Shown piece after piece: positions 63,411 through 64,000 of a DNA stretch of 64,000 bases. The first letter of the stretch is position 1, and the number at the start of each line of letters is the position of its first letter. The notes below the pieces were generated by a model that saw nothing but the letters and a program-made list of their open reading frames with translations, ran no database searches and was not told where the DNA came from. The DNA is from Cellvibrio japonicus Ueda107 (GTDB lineage Bacteria > Pseudomonadota > Gammaproteobacteria > Pseudomonadales > Cellvibrionaceae): NCBI RefSeq assembly GCF_000019225.1, contig NC_010995.1, positions 1,558,501-1,622,500 of the forward strand, written 5' to 3'. A program made the position numbers and the translations under genes.

Positions 63411-64000
63411 ATGAGCAATGCCGTAGCCAGTGTCGCCTTTATCCAGGGTCAAGCTTGGGCCAAAAGCCCCGATGGCAGCCTGCGTCCCTTGAACCTGGGT
63501 AGTGTTATCCACGAGGGGGAGGTCATAGTGACTGCCCAGGGCGCCAGGGTGGAACTGCAATTTGGCCAGGGTGAACCTATAGCAATCAATGGTGGCCAGG
63601 AAGTTGCCGTGAGCCGAGATATGGCCCTGGAGTCAGCTACAACGGCTGACGAAGCTCAATTGGATGGTGCCACCATCGAACAGGCATTAACTGTGCTGGA
63701 GCAGGGCGGCGATCTGCTGGACGAGTTGGAGGAGACTGCCGCGGGTGAATCATCCGGCGGCAGCGGCAATGAAGGCGGCAATGGCTTTGTGCGCCTGAGT
63801 CGTGTGGTTGAATCTACCGACAGCCAGTCATTTGATTATGATTCTGCAACCACAACCGCCGCCACAACCACCAACTTGTCCGGCGAAGCGGCATACAGCA
63901 ATCAGGCACCGGATGTGGCCCCGCAGTCCTTTACGACGGATGAGGACCAGGCGCTGACCGGGCAGATTATTGCTAGTGACCTGGAGGGCGATAGCCTTGG
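63411..64000 (+). CDS. LapA-like giant adhesin with retention module (3' end outside window)
   Basis: The first 196 codons of a large gene. No signal peptide is present, as for type I substrates. Residues 1-100 form the retention module that plugs the secretion channel: VASVAFIQGQAWAKSPDGSLRPL, GEVIVTAQGARVELQF and DGATIEQALTVLEQGGDLLDELE. TAAG at residues 109-112 is the motif cut by LapG, at the same position as in Pseudomonas LapA. A Gly/Ser-rich linker and then Asp/Glu-rich repeat-like sequence (TDEDQALTGQIIASDLEGDSLG) start after it. GGTGGAG lies upstream of the ATG. LapD and LapG genes are not in this window. Confidence 0.9.
   Translation, partial: MSNAVASVAFIQGQAWAKSPDGSLRPLNLGSVIHEGEVIVTAQGARVELQFGQGEPIAINGGQEVAVSRDMALESATTADEAQLDGATIEQALTVLEQGGDLLDELEETAAGESSGGSGNEGGNGFVRLSRVVESTDSQSFDYDSATTTAATTTNLSGEAAYSNQAPDVAPQSFTTDEDQALTGQIIASDLEGDSL

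Overview
The window looks like chromosomal DNA of a gammaproteobacterium. The gene order alaS-lysC-csrA-tRNA-Ser, a PIG3-type quinone oxidoreductase, a full Entner-Doudoroff gene set and the protein sequences resemble the Pseudomonadales/Cellvibrionales, and a Cellvibrio-like organism is my best guess. I made no database comparison. Genes are dense, mostly housekeeping, on both strands, with no insertion sequence, prophage or CRISPR array.

Layout. 1-2 kb: end of aceE and all of aceF (pyruvate dehydrogenase). 2-4 kb, minus strand: a DUF1287 protein, a VanZ-like protein and mobA. 4-7.7 kb, plus strand: pdxH, quinone oxidoreductase, CaiB-type CoA transferase, DUF1653 protein and tadA. 7.7-8.0 kb is a gene gap whose minus strand carries 11 GGA motifs, several in hairpins, a terminator-like hairpin and an upstream GacA-like palindrome. 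I read it as an RsmY/RsmZ/CsrB-type small RNA that would sequester CsrA, whose own gene lies 20 kb away in this window. 8.0-10.7 kb, minus strand: ppnN and a GH84 O-GlcNAcase-like enzyme. 11.1-20.4 kb: pgi, edd, zwf, pgl, eda, gap and pyk, a nearly continuous route from hexose phosphate to pyruvate. 20.5-28.4 kb: an M23 peptidase, a MORN-repeat/C13-peptidase fusion, a Trm112-like protein, alaS, lysC, csrA and tRNA-Ser(GCU).

28.5-40.3 kb: valS, then an LPS-core or surface-glycan region. A six-gene minus-strand operon encodes a DUF6165 protein, heptosyltransferase WaaC, a YejM/PbgA-like sulfatase-fold membrane protein, GT2 and GT4 glycosyltransferases, and a fusion of a WaaP-like kinase with a clan GH-A-like barrel. 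A Stealth-family phosphotransferase converges on it. 40.4-43.3 kb: a persulfide/sulfide-response operon (ArsR-family BigR/SqrR-like regulator, rhodanese, TauE exporter, ETHE1-like dioxygenase), with an orphan cydX divergent from it. 43.4-47.2 kb: a glycosyltransferase-like protein, two small oxygenase-fold proteins, gltX and tRNA-Ala(GGC). 47.3-56.9 kb: a DUF2956 protein, a soluble double-PAS chemoreceptor resembling BdlA, a secreted protein with a CxxCH motif and a C-terminal MVL-like lectin motif, an HDOD protein, dusC, a DEAD-box helicase, a PhoH ATPase and rlmA.

56.9-64 kb: a Lap-type type I secretion operon (TolC-OmpA fusion, LapB-like ABC exporter, LapC-like adaptor, LuxR-type regulator), followed by the start of its probable substrate, a LapA-like adhesin with an N-terminal retention module and a TAAG motif at the position expected for LapG cleavage. 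The adhesin runs off the window.

A possible common thread is the switch between planktonic and attached life: the Gac/Rsm-like RNA, CsrA, the BdlA-like sensor and the LapA adhesin system could form one regulatory circuit. That link is inference.
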